Shown in pieces: positions 16,839 to 25,433 of a DNA stretch of 64,000 nucleotides. A program made the position numbers and the translations under genes. Origin of the DNA: Rhodobacteraceae bacterium LNNU 3342 (GTDB lineage Bacteria > Pseudomonadota > Alphaproteobacteria > Rhodobacterales > Rhodobacteraceae); NCBI GenBank assembly GCA_008711135.1, contig VUAW01000011.1, forward strand, positions 1 to 64,000, read 5' to 3'. A model generated the notes under the pieces. That model had not been told where the DNA came from and ran no database searches. It saw only the letters and a list, made by a program, of their open reading frames with translations. The stretch's first letter is position 1. Each line of letters begins with the position of its first letter.

Positions 16839-16852
16839 TTGCCAATTGGCAA
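16839..16852. other. Candidate ParB centromere site (parS-like), copy 2
   Basis: TTGCCAATTGGCAA is a perfect 14-base palindrome directly behind parB, matching the copy at 13045-13058 at 13 of 14 positions. A partial copy (ACCAATTGGAT) lies upstream of parA at 14504-14514. Confidence 0.6.
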
Positions 16853-16904
16853 GAACTGGAGATTATTTAGTTGCAACAATGCCTTGTCGGATAATCAGTT
16901 AATT

Positions 16905-16941
16905 GCCCTGCGATGCGGCAACGCGTGCCGCTTCGCAGGGC
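16905..16941. terminator. Long symmetrical hairpin after parB
   Basis: Arms 16905-16920 and 16926-16941 pair over 16 positions with one T-T mismatch and a 5-base loop. It lies between the convergent parB and the small gene at 16952. No T run follows, so factor-independent termination is uncertain, but position favours a terminator for both genes. Confidence 0.5.
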
Positions 16942-16951
16942 GCAGAATGCG

Positions 16952-17128
16952 TCAAGGACCCGGGATGTGATTAGGGTCGTCGAAATCCTTGACGGGTTCT
17001 TCTAAATGGCTCGGCTCGGCTGATCCTTGGTCAGCCTTGTCAGCGTTCGCCGGTTCTTTTCCTGATCCGGGATCGGGATTTCCCTCGGGCGTCTTGGTGC
17101 GGTCTTCTTCACGGCCATCGTCTTCCAT
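16952..17128 (-). CDS. Small acidic hypothetical protein
   Basis: A 58-residue, strongly hydrophilic and acidic protein, rich in D, E, P and G, with no hydrophobic core and probably disordered. AAGGAG lies seven bases before the ATG at 17128, which is the main support for a real gene; the frame is open further upstream. It lies between the partition genes and the flavoprotein at 17196. No family was recognised and no function is proposed. Confidence 0.5.
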   Translation of the reverse strand: MEDDGREEDRTKTPEGNPDPGSGKEPANADKADQGSAEPSHLEEPVKDFDDPNHIPGP

Positions 17129-17195
17129 CGGGCAACTCCTTGGGTATGGGCTGCTGATCAAACGACGGCCGTGCCGTGCTGTTCCCGTGCCGGGG

Positions 17196-19172
17196 TCATG
17201 TTCGCAGGGCGGCGATGTAGGCTTCACGCATGGCGGCGTGGACGTCTCGCGAGGCGACGGCATCGCCAAGCAGTGTCGCCACCGGCGCAAGCTTGCCCGA
17301 CGCGGCGAATCCCGCCTTCAGTTCTGCATGGAGGTCGTGCAGGGGCAGGGTGCCCAGTTCAACGACGATCTGCCCTGCGGGAACCGTCCTGATCGCTCGG
17401 CTGAAGGTGTGGCGGAGGGTCGCGGTCAGGCCGTTCCCCGTCTTTTCGACCCGGAGCAGTTCGTGATCGGCCAGCGTGTGGATGCCCTTTTCCGCGAACC
17501 GCTTCCGAAAGCCGGTGTTGTCCTGATAGCCCATCTCTTGCCCCACGACACCGTCGGGGGTCACAAAGATCACCGACGCCCCTGCCTGCCGCGCCATCAG
17601 CGCAGCCGAGGGCGCAGCGGCCCGGCCGGTTCCGTCATAGATCAGGATCTCTCGCTGCACCGAAAGGCCACCGGAAAGCAGATCCCAGGTTGTTGCGCAA
17701 TGTTCGCCACCCTCAAGCTGGTCAAGGGCGGGCAGGCCGCCCGTGGCGATGAACACGTGGTCGGGCGCTTCGGCGGTCACGTCGGCGACTTCGGCAAAAT
17801 GGTTGGTGCGCACCTCGACCCCAAGCCGGTCCAGTTCCGCGATGCGCCAGTCGATGATGGCGATCAGGTCGCCCCGTTCCGGCGCCCGGGCTGCCAGCCG
17901 CAACTGCCCGCCGACTTCCGACGCGGCTTCGAACAGGATCACCTTGTGCCCGCGCAGGGCGGACACGCGCGCGGCCTCCAGACCCGCAATCCCGCCGCCG
18001 ACCACGACCACCTTGCCCGGCGCGTCAGAGGGCGGGACATCATGGCCGATCGTCAGCTCGTTCCCCGTAGACGCGTTGTGGATGCAGGTCGCTTTTTTAT
18101 AGAGGCAGTAGGAGGCACCGACGCAGGGGCGGATGCGGTCCTCCTGCCCTTCCTCCAGCCGGCGCACGATGTGAGGGTCGGCAAAATGGGCGCGGGTCAT
18201 CCCGACCAGGTCAACGATGTCTTCGCGGATGACATGCCGGGCGGTGGCGACATCACGGATGCCGCCGGCGTGGATCAGGGGCAGGCGCGTTTCGGCCCGG
18301 AACAGCCTGACCGCGCCAAGGTAGGGGGCGCTTGGCTGGAACAGGCCGGGCATGTTGTCTTCGGACAGGATCAGGTCGCTGTCCATCCGGCCGTAGATCG
18401 CGTTGAAGTAATCGACCGTGCCTTCACGTTCGAACATCTGGGCCAGGGCGATGCCGTCTTCGGCCGTCAGGCCGCCCGGCACGCCTTCGTCCACTACGAT
18501 CCGGATGCCGACGACCAGCTTGTTGCCCACTGCCTTGCGGATCGCCTCATGCACCATGAGGCCAAAGCGCGCGCGGTTTTCTAGTGAGCCGCCAAATTCG
18601 TCGGTGCGGTGGTTGGCCAGCGGCGACATGAACTGGCCAATCAGATGGCCGCCGCAGACGGTCTCCACCCCATCCAGCCCGCCTTCCAGGGCGCGCTTGG
18701 CGGCGCAGGCATAGTCGGCGATGACGCGGTCGATGTCGTCGCGGTCCATTTCGCGCGGGAAGCCACGGCTGCGTACCTCGCGCAGGGGCGAAGGCGCGAT
18801 GACCGGCAGCCAATCCCCGTGGAATGCGTTCGCCCGCCGCCCGAGGTGAGAGATCTGGGTCATCACCGCCGCGCCGTGGCCATGCACGCGGTCGGACAGC
18901 GACTGGAGGTAGGGAATAATGCGGTCACTGCTCATGTCCAACTGGCCGCCGCCCCAGCTCGAATCCCGAGATACCATGGCGCTGCCGCCGATCATGGTCA
19001 TCGCCACGCCGCCGCGGGCCTTTTCCTCGTGATAGGCTTGGTAGCGTTCCGCAGGCATGCCGCGGTCGTCATACATCGACGCATGGCTGGTGCTGACGAT
19101 GCGGTTGCGCAGCCGCAGCCTTCCCAGCGTGAAGGGCGACAGGAGCGGGTCTTTGGAAGGGGCAGCGATCAT
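17196..19172 (-). CDS. NADH:flavin oxidoreductase, old-yellow-enzyme type with NAD/FAD domain (FadH/N-methylproline demethylase-like)
   Basis: A 658-residue two-part flavoprotein. Residues about 8-340 form the FMN TIM barrel (RNRIVSTSHAS at 23-33, GVETVCGGHLIGQF at about 168-181, NRTDEFGGSLENR-like segment at about 187-200). Cysteines C350, C356 and C363 follow, then an FAD/NAD module beginning VVVVGGGIAGLEAAR at about 388-402. Known relatives reduce dienoyl-CoA or demethylate N-methylated amines. The classic 4Fe-4S pattern has four cysteines; the second is replaced here (RPCVGASYC), as in some N-methylproline demethylase-like proteins. The ATG at 19172 has AGGA upstream. It is divergent from the LysR gene at 19265, its likely regulator. 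Confidence 0.83.
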   Translation of the reverse strand: MIAAPSKDPLLSPFTLGRLRLRNRIVSTSHASMYDDRGMPAERYQAYHEEKARGGVAMTMIGGSAMVSRDSSWGGGQLDMSSDRIIPYLQSLSDRVHGHGAAVMTQISHLGRRANAFHGDWLPVIAPSPLREVRSRGFPREMDRDDIDRVIADYACAAKRALEGGLDGVETVCGGHLIGQFMSPLANHRTDEFGGSLENRARFGLMVHEAIRKAVGNKLVVGIRIVVDEGVPGGLTAEDGIALAQMFEREGTVDYFNAIYGRMDSDLILSEDNMPGLFQPSAPYLGAVRLFRAETRLPLIHAGGIRDVATARHVIREDIVDLVGMTRAHFADPHIVRRLEEGQEDRIRPCVGASYCLYKKATCIHNASTGNELTIGHDVPPSDAPGKVVVVGGGIAGLEAARVSALRGHKVILFEAASEVGGQLRLAARAPERGDLIAIIDWRIAELDRLGVEVRTNHFAEVADVTAEAPDHVFIATGGLPALDQLEGGEHCATTWDLLSGGLSVQREILIYDGTGRAAAPSAALMARQAGASVIFVTPDGVVGQEMGYQDNTGFRKRFAEKGIHTLADHELLRVEKTGNGLTATLRHTFSRAIRTVPAGQIVVELGTLPLHDLHAELKAGFAASGKLAPVATLLGDAVASRDVHAAMREAYIAALRT

Positions 19173-19264
19173 TGGCGTGTCCTGAGCTTTGATGCCCCCA
19201 TCATCCGCCCGGACGTCCCTTGGATACAGATTGAAAAGATGCGGCAAGGCTATACGCTGGACGT

Positions 19265-20269
19265 ATGGCCGAACTTGCACGTCTCATCTCCTCGCCCCGG
19301 TCGCTTCTGATCTTCGAAGCGGTGGCACGGCATGGCAGCTTCAGCAGGGCGGCGCAGGACTTCAACATCTCCCAACCCTCGGTCAGTCGCAACATCGCCC
19401 AGCTGGAACGGGATCTGGGGCTGCCGCTGTTCGTGCGTGGCGCCAAGGGGGTGGTGCTGACCCCTGCCGGCAAGGAGCTTTTCGCGGTGGTGAGCGACGG
19501 CGTCACCCGCATTGCCGAGGTGGTCACCACCTTGCGCGACCGCGGCCAGAAGGCGGGGAACGAGGTGATCCTGTCGCTGTCCAACGCCTTCGTCACGAAC
19601 TGGCTGACCCTGCGGCTGAGCCAGCTTTCGGCGGCCTTTCCGCAGGCGACGCTGCGTTTCGAACTGGTGGCCGGGACGCGAACCTCTGTTCCGGAAGAGG
19701 TGGATCTTGCCACGCTGATTACCTCGGGGGCAGAGGCGCCGGGCCTTGCTTTGGCGCCAGAGGTCATCGTCCCGGTCTGCAGCCCCGCCTACCTTGAAAC
19801 GCACGGGGTCCTGACGGCCAGCGCCGGTCACAGGTTCCTGCACCTGTCGGACCATGACGCGGCAGTTTGGGACCCGGTTCTGGGGGCAGGGGCGGCGGCG
19901 CGGGCGGGGGCGGTGTGGCATTCGTTTTCCGACTATGCCGCGATCATCCAGGCGGCGATGGACGGGACCGGGATCGCACTTGGCTGGCTCAGCGTGGTGG
20001 CCTCTTCGCTGCGCAGCGGGCGGCTGGTGCCCGCCTGGCAGGGCGGCTGGATCGAGACGGGGCGCACGATCCGGCTGCTTTCCACCCGGCCAGGGCCGAT
20101 GCGCCCGCTGGTGCGCGACATCGCCGACTGGCTTTGCGCCCGGATGGACGAGGATCTGGAGGCCCTTGCCGCCCAGGGGCTGGGACCGCTGCGCAGGCGC
20201 AACGGTGCAGCAGATAGTGTCGCCGGGGGGCTGCATACGGTATCAAAATCCGCGGATCTGCCGGCATAG
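19265..20269 (+). CDS. LysR-family transcriptional regulator
   Basis: A 334-residue LysR regulator, slightly longer than usual. The helix-turn-helix is at about 12-70 (FEAVARHGSFSRAAQDF, ISQPSVSRNIAQLERDLG, LPLFVRGAKGVVLTPAG). The effector domain follows from about 95. The start has no strong ribosome site. It lies 92 bases from the divergent flavoprotein gene, the usual arrangement for a LysR protein and its target. It ends in about 25 polar residues beyond the normal fold. Confidence 0.87.
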   Translation: MAELARLISSPRSLLIFEAVARHGSFSRAAQDFNISQPSVSRNIAQLERDLGLPLFVRGAKGVVLTPAGKELFAVVSDGVTRIAEVVTTLRDRGQKAGNEVILSLSNAFVTNWLTLRLSQLSAAFPQATLRFELVAGTRTSVPEEVDLATLITSGAEAPGLALAPEVIVPVCSPAYLETHGVLTASAGHRFLHLSDHDAAVWDPVLGAGAAARAGAVWHSFSDYAAIIQAAMDGTGIALGWLSVVASSLRSGRLVPAWQGGWIETGRTIRLLSTRPGPMRPLVRDIADWLCARMDEDLEALAAQGLGPLRRRNGAADSVAGGLHTVSKSADLPA

Positions 20270-20324
20270 TCAGTGCCAGAAGCGTTCGGTCCGTGCCGGC
20301 GCGCAGCGATGGAAAAGGTCACGG

Positions 20325-21302
20325 ATGCAGGGCGAAGGTCTCTCTACCACCTCCGGTGCGGGTCAGCCGACCACGGGCAAGATCAGTTCAGAGGCGCGCT
20401 ATCACGCCTTCATGGCCGCCACGCAGGAGGACGACCAGCCGCTGCGGCTTGATGCCTTCGAGGCGCGGATCAAGCCGGTCGAGGAGGCAGACCGTTCGCT
20501 GTTGCACGAGCTGACGGTCAGCGTCTTTTGGCCGCATCGGCCGCATGACATCGATCTCTTCATCTCGCTGGGGCAGGGGTATCTGGCGCTGGATGAGATC
20601 GGGCGGCCGCTCTGTTCGGCGATGTTTTTCCCGATGGGCGAGGATTTCGCGATGTTCGGGATGATGGCCACCACGCCGCGGCTTCAGGCCCAAGGGGCAG
20701 GGCGGCGTCTGCTGCGGCGCATCATGCAGGATTGCGCGGGCAGGGATCTGCGGCTCAGCGCGACAAGCTCTGGCTATCGGCTGTACGAATCTGCGGGTTT
20801 CGAACCGGTGGCGACGATCTGGCAACAGCAGGGAATCGCCCGCCCGATCAGCCTGCCCGAAGCGGTGCCGGGGCTGGAATGGCGCGCGCTGCGGCAGGAT
20901 GACCAAGACGCCATCCGCAGGCTGGATGCCCATGCCTATGGAGCGACGCGGACGGCGGTTCTGGATGCTTTGTTCGAACTGGCCACCGGGGCCGTCGTGG
21001 CCCGCGGGGGCGAGATCTGCGGCTATGCGCTGATGCGGCCCTTCGGCAAGGGCGTGGTGATCGGCCCCGTCGTGGCCGAGGATGACCCGATGGCGATGCA
21101 GCTTGTCGCGCCCCTGATCCAGCAGTGCGAGGGGCAGTTCACCCGCATCGACACCCCGCAGCAGAGCCAGCACTTCCGCGCCTTCCTCGCCGCCGCGGGG
21201 ATGGGGACCTTCGACACCGTGACTGAGATGCGCATCGGCCCGGCCCGCCGGTCGACCGAAGGCGGGCTGATCTATGGCCTTGCCTCGCATTCGCTGGGGT
21301 AG
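20325..21302 (+). CDS. GNAT-family N-acetyltransferase, two-domain
   Basis: A 325-residue protein with an N-terminal GNAT fold (about 45-165) including the acetyl-CoA-binding loop QAQGAGRRLLRRIM and the typical SATSSGYRLYESAGF segment, then a second acetyltransferase-like domain (about 185-315) with ICGYALMRPFGKGVVIGPVVA. This pairing is common in YitH-like proteins that acetylate small amines. Starts at 20325 or at the later ATG 20412 are possible; the first has GGAAAAGG upstream. It follows the LysR gene in the same direction by 55 bases. Substrate unknown. Confidence 0.78.
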   Translation: MQGEGLSTTSGAGQPTTGKISSEARYHAFMAATQEDDQPLRLDAFEARIKPVEEADRSLLHELTVSVFWPHRPHDIDLFISLGQGYLALDEIGRPLCSAMFFPMGEDFAMFGMMATTPRLQAQGAGRRLLRRIMQDCAGRDLRLSATSSGYRLYESAGFEPVATIWQQQGIARPISLPEAVPGLEWRALRQDDQDAIRRLDAHAYGATRTAVLDALFELATGAVVARGGEICGYALMRPFGKGVVIGPVVAEDDPMAMQLVAPLIQQCEGQFTRIDTPQQSQHFRAFLAAAGMGTFDTVTEMRIGPARRSTEGGLIYGLASHSLG

Positions 21303-21521
21303 GTGAATCGGTTCCGTTTCTGCAATAGACGGGTTGGCAGGGTCCGTGTTGCGATGCGGTTGCCCTGAATGGCGCGTCCGCTAAGGCGCCGCCCTGAGGA
21401 TCGATAATCAACCCGCTCGCCCCTTTGGGCGAAGACCGAAGTGCCGAACTGGTAACTTCTTCCGGTGACGCATCACCTCCTGAAGCGATGGCGTCATCCC
21501 GGAAAGACTGGGAGGTTCTTC

Positions 21522-21827
21522 ATGGCGAACATCACCGTGGCACCGGCCTCTGACAAGCTGCTGGACGCTCCGGCAGCGACACGAGGGACGGACTTGGGCA
21601 ACGACATGATGGACGGCTTGGGAGACTGCCTCCTGAGCATGGACGAAGATGCGGACAACCCATTGCAGCGGTACATGACAATATACGAGCAAGCTATGGC
21701 ATCCGATAAGTCAAGCTTCCCGGATGAAGCGGAAGAAGGACAGGGGCGGCGGATGAATTGGCGCTGGCGCCGAATGGGCGCCGCGACGGTATGTTTAAAC
21801 ACTGCAAAGGCTATAAGGCTTAGTTAG
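21522..21827 (+). CDS. Hypothetical protein
   Basis: A 101-residue predicted protein with GGGAGG ahead of the ATG. The first 70 residues are mostly hydrophilic and acidic (DLGNDMMDGLGDCLLSMDED); the tail is basic with a tryptophan-rich patch (NWRWRRMG). No family was recognised. It stands alone at the border of a gene-poor stretch, so it may be an orphan or the remnant of a larger gene. Confidence 0.4.
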   Translation: MANITVAPASDKLLDAPAATRGTDLGNDMMDGLGDCLLSMDEDADNPLQRYMTIYEQAMASDKSSFPDEAEEGQGRRMNWRWRRMGAATVCLNTAKAIRLS

Positions 21828-22540
21828 GAACGGTGCTTTGAGGCCCTTGCGACATCCATCCGCTAGATCCCCTTGCGGTAGACAGCAGATGTGCCAGCCC
21901 GAGCGCCTCTGCCGTTGTGCAGAAGGGCGTTGTGGCTGCGAACAGGGCTTGCTCGTCCTTTCACTGTACGTCGTATCCCATGGGCCGCTGACTGCTCCGG
22001 CGGCAGCGAGGTTCGTGACGTCAGCCGAGACCGCGTAAGTTAGTCAGCTCGCTTCGCAGCGATCATCGTTAGGTTTGGAAGAGATTGGCCACGTGGTTGT
22101 GGATAGATAAGAGCCGCCGAGATTGCACGGGGAACTTGAAGCGCTTCGCGATCCGTATCCCTAGCCGCGTCGGCTGAAGGCCGTTCCCTGCAAGTTGTCA
22201 CAATTCTTGTGCTGGCGCTAGCGGCGCCCGGGCATGATCGCTCTCTGGGCCCTGTAGTTTCGCATCTGCGGGTGATGCAACGCACCGCTAGTACGTCTGA
22301 CGGCAATCTAAACTTAATGACCTCTTCAAGATGCCACTTTTCGCCTGCCGCGATTGTCCCCTCGATTTTCCTCAGCCTTAGCAAAAGGCGGACGTAAAGC
22401 GCCATGGCGATGATCGCCGCTGATCTTGTTCGCCGCGAACTGCGTCAGCAAGCGGCGCCCTCTGGGTATGCAGGTGCGATCAGTAGCAGCATTATGTAAG
22501 GGACCCTCATATTATTGTTGAACTGGCAGGTGCTTTTGTT
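21828..22540. other. Gene-poor stretch, possibly decayed DNA
   Basis: About 700 bases without a convincing gene. Base composition is lower in GC than the flanks, and open frames are short and lack good ribosome sites. A possible transposase remnant is listed separately. The 3' part leads into the control region of the molybdenum hydroxylase genes. Confidence 0.5.
22265..22405 (-). pseudogene. Possible transposase remnant (IS6-like)
   Basis: A minus-strand frame reads LRKIEGTIAAGEKWHLEEVI and continues to about 22265. GEKWHLEEV resembles the GDKWHLDEV segment around the first catalytic aspartate of IS6-family transposases, but the D is E here and the match then fades. No inverted terminal repeats were seen. 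It is a weak resemblance only. Confidence 0.2.
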
Positions 22541-22591
22541 ACACAATTGGCAGCGTGGGGCGCCTGTCGCACACAATACGTAGCGTGCGGC
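22541..22591. promoter_or_regulatory. Direct repeats upstream of the molybdenum hydroxylase genes
   Basis: Two 21-base direct repeats start at 22541 and 22571 (ACACAAT-N4-AGCGTG-N-GGC pattern), identical at 17 of 21 positions and spaced exactly 30 bases. They begin about 150 bases before the start at 22692 and just after a TTGAAC element (22518-22523). Same-face spacing suggests activator sites. Confidence 0.45.
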
Positions 22592-22691
22592 AAGGCGCAG
22601 CACGCTGCTGCCAGCCGAGCAGCCCAGCCGCCCGCGGCCCGGGCCTTACCTTCTGGAGGGGAGGTATCGGCAAGCCTTGGGAGGAGAGGCC

Positions 22692-23153
22692 ATGGAAATC
22701 ACACTCAACATCAACAACGAGCCCGTGACGGTGGACGTTGATCCGGAGACCCCGCTGCTGTGGGTGCTTCGCGATTCCGTCGGGCTGACCGGCACCAAGT
22801 TCGGCTGCGGTATCAGCCAATGCGGCGCCTGCACGGTGCATATCGACGGTCAGGCCGCGAGGTCCTGCGACACACGCGCGTCGGAGGCGGTCGGGCGCCA
22901 GATCACCACGATAGAGGGGCTTTCGCCCGACAGCAGCCATCCGGTCCAGCAGGCCTGGAAGGAACTGAGCGTCGCCCAGTGCGGCTATTGCCAGTCCGGC
23001 CAGATCATGCAGGCGGCGGCGCTACTTGAGCGGAGCCCGCGTCCGACTGACTCAGAGATCGACTCGGCCATGTACGGCAACCTGTGCCGCTGTGGCACCT
23101 ATCTCCAGATTCGAGCCGCGATTCATCGCGCGGCCGATATCGGTCAGGCTTAG
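22692..23153 (+). CDS. iorA: Molybdenum hydroxylase 2Fe-2S subunit (isoquinoline 1-oxidoreductase alpha-like)
   Basis: A 153-residue two-cluster ferredoxin subunit. The plant-type cluster ligands are C39, C44, C47 and C59; the second cluster ligands are C97, C100, C132 and C134 (CGYCQSGQ and CRCG). This is the complete pattern for the small subunit of the xanthine oxidase family, and its length matches IorA. It carries electrons from the molybdopterin subunit encoded next (29-base gap). GGGAGGAGAGG precedes the ATG. Substrates of related pairs include isoquinoline, nicotinate-like heterocycles and aldehydes, so the gene symbol indicates family only. Confidence 0.85.
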   Translation: MEITLNINNEPVTVDVDPETPLLWVLRDSVGLTGTKFGCGISQCGACTVHIDGQAARSCDTRASEAVGRQITTIEGLSPDSSHPVQQAWKELSVAQCGYCQSGQIMQAAALLERSPRPTDSEIDSAMYGNLCRCGTYLQIRAAIHRAADIGQA

Positions 23154-23182
23154 GCGCCGCATTTTTCCGGGAGGACCCATAG

Positions 23183-25387
23183 ATGAACGTCCCGTCCGCA
23201 AAGACGGCGATCTCTCGCCGCAGTTTTATCCTATCAGCCTCGGCGGCGGCCGGTGGCGGCCTTGTGCTGGGCTTTCACGTTCCGGCCGCCGGCGCCGCGA
23301 CGACGCAGGCGCAGCCTTGGAAGACGGCCGTCGAGGGCACGGAAATCAACGCCTGGCTGACCATCAATCCTGACGGCACAACCACGATCCGCGTGCCGCA
23401 TACCGAGATGGGCCAGGGCGGCATGACCTCGGTCGCGCTGATGATCGCCGAAGAACTCAACGTGCCGTGGGAGAGCGTGCACGCGGTTTTCGCCGACCCG
23501 AACCGGCACATCCGCAATAACGAAGAATACAAGGTGATGACCACGCATGGCTCTCAGCTTGTCATGCTGCAACACCCGCACATCATGCAGGCAGGCGCCT
23601 CGGCGCGCGAGCGTCTGAAGCAGGCGGCCGCGGAAGCCTGGGGTGTAGAGCGCAGCGAGGTTGCCGCGGAGCAGGGCGTCCTTTCCGCCGGAAGCAACAA
23701 TGCCCCGTATGCCGACTTCGCCAGTGCCGCCGCCGCAGTGACTCTGGAGGTCGAGCCGGAGATCAAGTCGCCGTCGGAATGGTGGCTTCTGGGAGGAGAG
23801 ATCGCACGCCTCGACGTGCCGCTTAAGGTCAACGGCAGTGCCGCCTATGCGCTGGATACCAAGCTTCCGGATATGGTTTATGCGGCGGTAAAGTCTTGTC
23901 CGGTCCCCTTCGGCAGGCTGGCAAGCTATGACGCCGACGCCGTCAAGGATCGTCCTGGCATCGTCGCCGTGATCGAACTCAAAGCTGTCGAAGGCGCGCG
24001 TGGAATGCCCGACATGCAAAACGGCATCGCTGTCGTTGCCGACAGCTGGTACCGGGCGAAGACTGCGCTGGACCTGATGCCGATCGTATGGGATCTGGGG
24101 GAAAACGGCACCATCTCTTATGACGACATGCGTGCCAAAATGGCGGCCATACTCGACGAGGAGGGCACCGTCACCAACGAGGTCGGAGACGATCCGCGCG
24201 CGTTGATCGAGGCGTCGGACAAGATCGTCACAGCAGAGTATGAGCGGCCTTTCGAGGCGCATGTGCGCATGGAGCCTGTCAATGCGACGGTGTCGGTGAC
24301 AGATGAGCGTATTGACGTCTGGTCCCCGACGCAGGACCAATCAGCCGCGCTTCGGTACGCTGCCGATCAGGCCGGGCGCAGCACTGACGACGTCTATGTC
24401 CATACCGTTTTCCTTGGCGGCGGTTTTGGCGGCGGCGGTGGTGGCAACACGGCTGTTACGCGTCAGGCGACCGAACTTTCCAAGCAGCTTGGGCGTCCGG
24501 TAAAGGTCGTGTGGAGCCGAGAAGAAGACATCATCCAGGGCAAGCATCGCCCCCCGAGCATGGCGCGCCTGACCGCCGCCCTTGGCGACGACGGTCTTCC
24601 GACTGCGATCCATACGCGTGCGGCTTGGGTGACGATGGACGGCGCCGGACGGGTCGGCCCGGCCGGCAGTTCTGACTACGTCATCTACAACATGCCCTAC
24701 ATCATCCCCAGCCGCAGGCACGAGGCCCATACGGTTACCGGTCATATCCCGACCGCCACCCACCGGGCGCCGGGTGCCAACCAGAACGGCTTCATGGTAG
24801 AGGTCTTCGTTGACGAACTGGCCGAGGCGGGAGGCTGGGACCCGCTTGACTGGCGCCTCAGGATGACAGAGGGGCTGGACGACTGGCAACTCGTGCTCAC
24901 GACGCTCAAGGACAAGTCGGGCTATAGAACCAACCTCCCGCAAGGTGAGGGAATGGGTGTCGCAGCCGTCGCCTGTCATGGCACGATTGCGGCCTGTTCG
25001 GCGCATGTCTCGGTCAGCCGGCGCGGCCAGCTCTTTATCGAGGAGATCCACGTGGTGGTTGATTCCGGTCACGTGATCAACAGGCTCGCGGCAAGGGAAC
25101 AGCTCGAAGGCTCTGTCTGCTATGAGCTTTCCCACGCCTTGATGGGTGGCCTCGAGATCCGCAATGGCCAGGTCCAGAATACGAATTTCCATAACTACAG
25201 TCTGCTGCGCATCGACGAGATGCCCGAGGTTCATTGCCACTTCGCGCTGAGCGGCGGCTCCAAGTGGGGCGGAATTGGTGAGCCTGCCGGGCCGCCCACT
25301 CCGCCTGCCATCGCCAATGCGATCTATGCGGCTACGGGCAAGCGCTTACGTTCAACGCCGTTCAACAAGTACGACCTGAGAGCCTGA
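23183..25387 (+). CDS. iorB: Molybdopterin-binding subunit (isoquinoline 1-oxidoreductase beta-like)
   Basis: A 734-residue catalytic subunit of the IorB/periplasmic aldehyde oxidase type. It begins with a twin-arginine signal (SRRSFILSASAAAGGG at about 11-26), so the enzyme is exported folded with its cofactor. Molybdenum-domain marks include TEMGQGGMTSVALMIAEEL (about 74-92), VFLGGGFGGGGGGN (about 409-422) and ATHRAPGANQNGFMVE (about 527-542). No FAD subunit is encoded nearby, so electrons probably pass to a cytochrome, as for other IorAB pairs. Membership of the periplasmic group fits oxidation of an aldehyde or N-heterocycle. A terminator follows at 25401. Confidence 0.87.
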   Translation: MNVPSAKTAISRRSFILSASAAAGGGLVLGFHVPAAGAATTQAQPWKTAVEGTEINAWLTINPDGTTTIRVPHTEMGQGGMTSVALMIAEELNVPWESVHAVFADPNRHIRNNEEYKVMTTHGSQLVMLQHPHIMQAGASARERLKQAAAEAWGVERSEVAAEQGVLSAGSNNAPYADFASAAAAVTLEVEPEIKSPSEWWLLGGEIARLDVPLKVNGSAAYALDTKLPDMVYAAVKSCPVPFGRLASYDADAVKDRPGIVAVIELKAVEGARGMPDMQNGIAVVADSWYRAKTALDLMPIVWDLGENGTISYDDMRAKMAAILDEEGTVTNEVGDDPRALIEASDKIVTAEYERPFEAHVRMEPVNATVSVTDERIDVWSPTQDQSAALRYAADQAGRSTDDVYVHTVFLGGGFGGGGGGNTAVTRQATELSKQLGRPVKVVWSREEDIIQGKHRPPSMARLTAALGDDGLPTAIHTRAAWVTMDGAGRVGPAGSSDYVIYNMPYIIPSRRHEAHTVTGHIPTATHRAPGANQNGFMVEVFVDELAEAGGWDPLDWRLRMTEGLDDWQLVLTTLKDKSGYRTNLPQGEGMGVAAVACHGTIAACSAHVSVSRRGQLFIEEIHVVVDSGHVINRLAAREQLEGSVCYELSHALMGGLEIRNGQVQNTNFHNYSLLRIDEMPEVHCHFALSGGSKWGGIGEPAGPPTPPAIANAIYAATGKRLRSTPFNKYDLRA

Positions 25388-25400
25388 GGCCAATTCAAAG

Positions 25401-25433
25401 CCCGCTGCCGGAGGCTGCTCCGGCGGCGGGTTT
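25401..25433 (+). terminator. Terminator after iorAB-like genes
   Basis: A 13-bp stem (25401-25413 with 25418-25430, one G-T pair) and 4-base loop, followed by TTT, lies 13 bases after the stop codon. It closes the two-gene unit. Confidence 0.8.

Noticed and set aside
21838-22038. Short plus-strand frame rich in R, C and P
   Set aside because: Random-looking composition and no ribosome site; probably non-coding.
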